Below are positions 16,901 through 17,763 of a stretch of 17,763 bases of DNA, in pieces. The notes under the pieces were generated by a model, which saw nothing but the letters and a program-made list of their open reading frames with translations, was not told where the DNA came from and made no database searches. Location of the stretch: NCBI GenBank assembly GCA_020216845.1, contig JAIWNK010000115.1:1-17763 (forward strand), written 5' to 3'. Origin of the DNA: Anaerolinea sp. (GTDB taxonomy: Bacteria > Chloroflexota > Anaerolineae > Anaerolineales > Anaerolineaceae). Numbering within the stretch: the first letter of the stretch is position 1; the number at the start of each line of letters is the position of its first letter. The translations under genes and the position numbers were made by a program.

Positions 16901-17413
16901 GATGGTCAACACGCCAAACAAGCCGACAAACGCCTCGTTGCGCGTGTAGCGACCGTAGAACAGCATATAGGGCGAAATCATGAAGAACAGCCCCGCCAAC
17001 AGCGCCCCAGCCCGCCCCAAATACGGACGGAATAGAAACAGCACACAGGCCACGGTCGCAATGCTGAACAAGGCAGCTGGAATGCGGGCGCTGAAATCGC
17101 TGTCGCCAAACAAAAAATAAGACAGCGCCAACAAATGGAATTGCATCGGGCCATGCGTCACCGGGTCGTGTGCATAGCCGCGCCCCTGATACAAATCATA
17201 CGCCGGCACAACATGATTGACCTCATCATGACTCATCACCCGTTCGCCCAAGATGTAGAAACGGCTGAAAATCGTCACAATCAAGATCAACACCACCAAC
17301 AACCGTTCCACCGTCAGGCGGGGCAATTCGTTGAAAACAGGCTGGTCTAGCCAGGTCAGTTGATCCGATGAAGTCACCGGACGCTTTACATCTTCTTCAG
17401 CAGAAAGGGTCAT
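13955..17413 (-). CDS. Agl23/GT39-like polytopic membrane protein with C-terminal NHL propeller
   Basis: The ATG at 17413 gives 1152 residues; an in-frame TTG five codons earlier has no better ribosome binding site. The first 655 or so residues form a membrane domain with about 13 spans. It starts with SRFYILGERVMSHDEVNHVVPAYDL (50-74), whose D63-E64 occupies the place of the catalytic acidic pair in GT39/PMT-like enzymes, and continues with YDLYQGRGYAHDPVTHGPMQFHLLALSYFLFGDS. Later come LFYGRYTRNEAFVGLFG (151-167) and GEKMPWL (525-531). These match the TIGR03663 family (flippase-associated Agl23-like). A soluble section (660-870, with ALYPYWWYFRDYP) precedes six NHL repeats (about 871-910, 925-965, 975-1013, 1020-1050, 1075-1110, 1118-1150), enough for one six-bladed propeller, probably outside the cell. 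A lipid-linked-sugar-dependent protein glycosyltransferase is likely but unproven. Confidence 0.85.
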   Translation of the reverse strand: MTLSAEEDVKRPVTSSDQLTWLDQPVFNELPRLTVERLLVVLILIVTIFSRFYILGERVMSHDEVNHVVPAYDLYQGRGYAHDPVTHGPMQFHLLALSYFLFGDSDFSARIPAALFSIATVACVLFLFRPYLGRAGALLAGLFFMISPYMLFYGRYTRNEAFVGLFGVLTIYAVLHYLEKGKHSTLYLLTTVTALHFCTKETSFIYTAILMMFLLLLVVRDLLHLAQNLPEDTRRTILKALVLLLFALLMVVLAVGLAAYDARIRKIDPQTVTRAYEIAAVLAVLVATGAGGAALVLLIRSLSWKALSALRSFEMLLLVTTLVLPQLTAFPIKMVGSLLGLDWNPLDYGAAGLVRTSIFLLVLVLIAIGIGYTWNLRLWLGNAAVFYAIFTVLYTTFFTNGKGFFTGIVGALGYWLSQQGEFRGSQPWYFYALIQMPIYEFLAVLGLILAVYYALRHNKFATLPGDSPAHAPQQSDAPLQDVDETMPEVYRATMMAYQPQRQPIPTMALLLFWSVLSLVAYSLAGEKMPWLTVHITLPMLLAAGWGVGYLVDTTPWRRLLARNGVLVALLTPVFLLSFAGLLGSLLGDQPPFAGNEIVQLNATSNFLFAALMLAASSGGLVALTRDWSAKDILRVVTVFFFGVVTVLTARAAFMASYINYDTAKEYLVYAHAARGPKDVLAQVEEISRRTTRGKDIIVAYDNAALYPYWWYFRDYPNKRWFSDKPTRDLQEAAVIIVGETNVAAVEPLVRDDYIMFQYMRLWWPNQDYFNLTWQRLWQDISDPKRRAAIFDIWLNRDYKRYAALTGSQTLTLENWDPADRMRMYVRKDIAAQIWEYGAQPVQNVPEPDPYAEQMFNYAPDLVVGQPGDAVQFNAPRGIAVAPDGTLYVADSRNHRVLHLDAQGGLLQVWGSFAETTQAGAAPAGTFNEPWGIAVGLDGSVYVADTWNHRIQHFTADGMFINMWGTFGQASSSSAFWGPRGVAIDEAGRVLVTDTGNKRVLVFSPNGDYITQFGEVGMKLGAFDEPVGLAVAPSGLVFVADTWNHRVQTFSAGGNGLYLPVMEWPVKGWEGQSLENKPFLALGKDSTVFVTDPENYRVLQFQPDGKFLRGWGQYSTLPDGFGLPSGVAVDGDGRVWVTDAANNLLLRFSLPQQ

Positions 17414-17443
17414 AGGGTAAATTCCCAAAAAGTAGAATAGAGA

Positions 17444-17489
17444 ACTTTACAATCCCCTATACTTTACTGTAAAGTCGCGTTTCTGACAA
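17444..17489 (-). promoter_or_regulatory. Possible promoter and operator of the Agl23/NHL gene
   Basis: A perfect 15-bp palindrome ACTTTACTGTAAAGT lies at 17461-17475 (7-base arms, one central base). Its half-site ACTTTAC recurs at 17444-17450. On the minus strand TTGTCA (17484-17489), a 17-base spacer and TAAAGT (17461-17466) make a fair sigma70 match, so the palindrome covers the -10 box. That layout is what a repressor site would look like. No regulator gene is adjacent in the window. Confidence 0.5.
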
Positions 17490-17520
17490 GTGTCCAACAC
17501 AGAGGACACCTGTTTTTTTT
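17490..17520 (+). terminator. Hairpin with T tract, possible terminator or degenerate first repeat unit
   Basis: GTGTCC (17490-17495) and GGACAC (17504-17509) pair around an 8-base loop, followed by CTG and eight T residues. This is terminator-like for plus-strand transcription leaving the array to the left of it, though no plus-strand gene feeds it within the window. The right arm plus CTGTTTT is identical to the tail of the repeat units at 17530-17763, so it may equally be a remnant unit with a different stem. Confidence 0.45.
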
Positions 17521-17529
17521 AAAACAAAC

Positions 17530-17763
17530 ATGCCCCCAAGGGGACTCGAATGACACCCCCTCAACGGGGGCACCTGTTTTTATCTACAAAAAAAACATGC
17601 CCCCAAGGGGGCTCGAATGCCATCCCCTCAACGGGGACACCTGTTTTAAAAAAGAATATGCCCCCAAGGGCACTCGAATGACATCCCCTCAATGGGGACA
17701 CCTGTTTTAAAAAAGAATATGCCCCCAAGGGGACTCGAATGACATCCCCTCAATGGGGACACC
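17530..17763. repeat. Tandem array of 61-67-bp hairpin repeats, continuing past the right edge
   Basis: Four units begin with ATGCCCCCAAGGG at 17530, 17597, 17658 and 17719 (spacings 67, 61, 61; the last is cut by the edge). Each has a C-run, AA, a G-run, CTCGAATG, a second C-run, TCAAC or TCAAT, a second G-run, CACCTGTTTT and an A-rich linker. The units can fold as two small hairpins or as one nested hairpin. Units 3 and 4 are nearly identical, showing recent duplication. No open reading frame, coding bias or transposase is visible in this stretch; it holds only the repeats. Confidence 0.85.

Noticed and set aside
17490..17763. CRISPR array
   Set aside because: The whole 61-67-base period is conserved, including the stretch between the C/G-rich cores, and the A-rich linkers are nearly the same in units 2 and 3. 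There are no unique spacers and no cas genes.
17530..17763. tRNA or tRNA-like remnants (the minus strand has TTCGAGTCCCC, like a T-arm)
   Set aside because: The flanking stem would close an 11-base loop, not 7, and no anticodon arm, D-arm or acceptor stem can be drawn within the unit.
17530..17763. Repeated small peptides beginning M-P-P-R-G-L-E
   Set aside because: The frame ends at once in units 1 and 4 and runs on differently in units 2 and 3. There is no ribosome binding site, and the changes preserve base pairing, not codons.

Overview
The window looks like a chromosomal stretch from a GC-rich (roughly 55-60% by eye), free-living bacterium. The best guess is a Chloroflexota (Anaerolineae/Ardenticatenia-like) lineage. 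This is an inference from protein style: an Agl23-like (TIGR03663-type) membrane protein joined to NHL repeats, an EPS-type MarR regulator, and a sialic-acid-like synthase in an ABC-exported polysaccharide locus. No rRNA or other taxonomic marker is present, so the assignment is tentative.

Region 1 (1-12420, all minus strand, transcribed right to left) is one cell-surface polysaccharide operon of at least 13 genes. It begins at a near-consensus sigma70 promoter whose -10 box and expected start point are overlapped by a perfect 15-bp palindrome. The first gene is a MarR/winged-helix regulator of the EPS-associated type. Then follow GDP-L-fucose synthase, the ABC-2 permease and ATPase of a polysaccharide exporter (Wzm/Wzt type, with a C-terminal extension on the ATPase), a large capsule-type GT-B-like protein, a methyltransferase, a PseB-like UDP-GlcNAc 4,6-dehydratase, an RmlD-like reductase, a NeuB-like nonulosonate synthase, a GT4 glycosyltransferase, an SpsF-like cytidylyltransferase, an uncharacterised GT-A-like protein, and a GT2 glycosyltransferase cut by the left edge. 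Almost every junction is an ATGA/TGATG/TAATG-type overlap or a gap of a few bases, so translation is probably coupled along the whole unit. Together the genes suggest a cytoplasmically assembled polysaccharide containing fucose and a CMP-activated nonulosonic acid, methylated at some position and exported by the ABC transporter. The aminotransferase, acetyltransferase and hydrolase of the known pseudaminic, legionaminic and neuraminic acid routes are not in the window.

Region 2 (12420-13950, plus strand) holds a divergently transcribed tandem-GNAT acetyltransferase and a small phage-holin-superfamily-IV-like membrane protein. The latter is preceded by a strong ribosome binding site and an 8-bp inverted repeat. 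A strong hairpin terminator lies between this gene and the convergent gene to its right.

Region 3 (13955-17413, minus strand) is one very large gene. It joins an Agl23/GT39-like polytopic membrane domain to a C-terminal six-repeat NHL propeller. Upstream lie a 15-bp palindrome overlapping a possible promoter and, out to the right edge, a tandem array of 61-67-bp units. Each unit carries C-run/G-run hairpins, and one stem base pair changes compensatorily between units.
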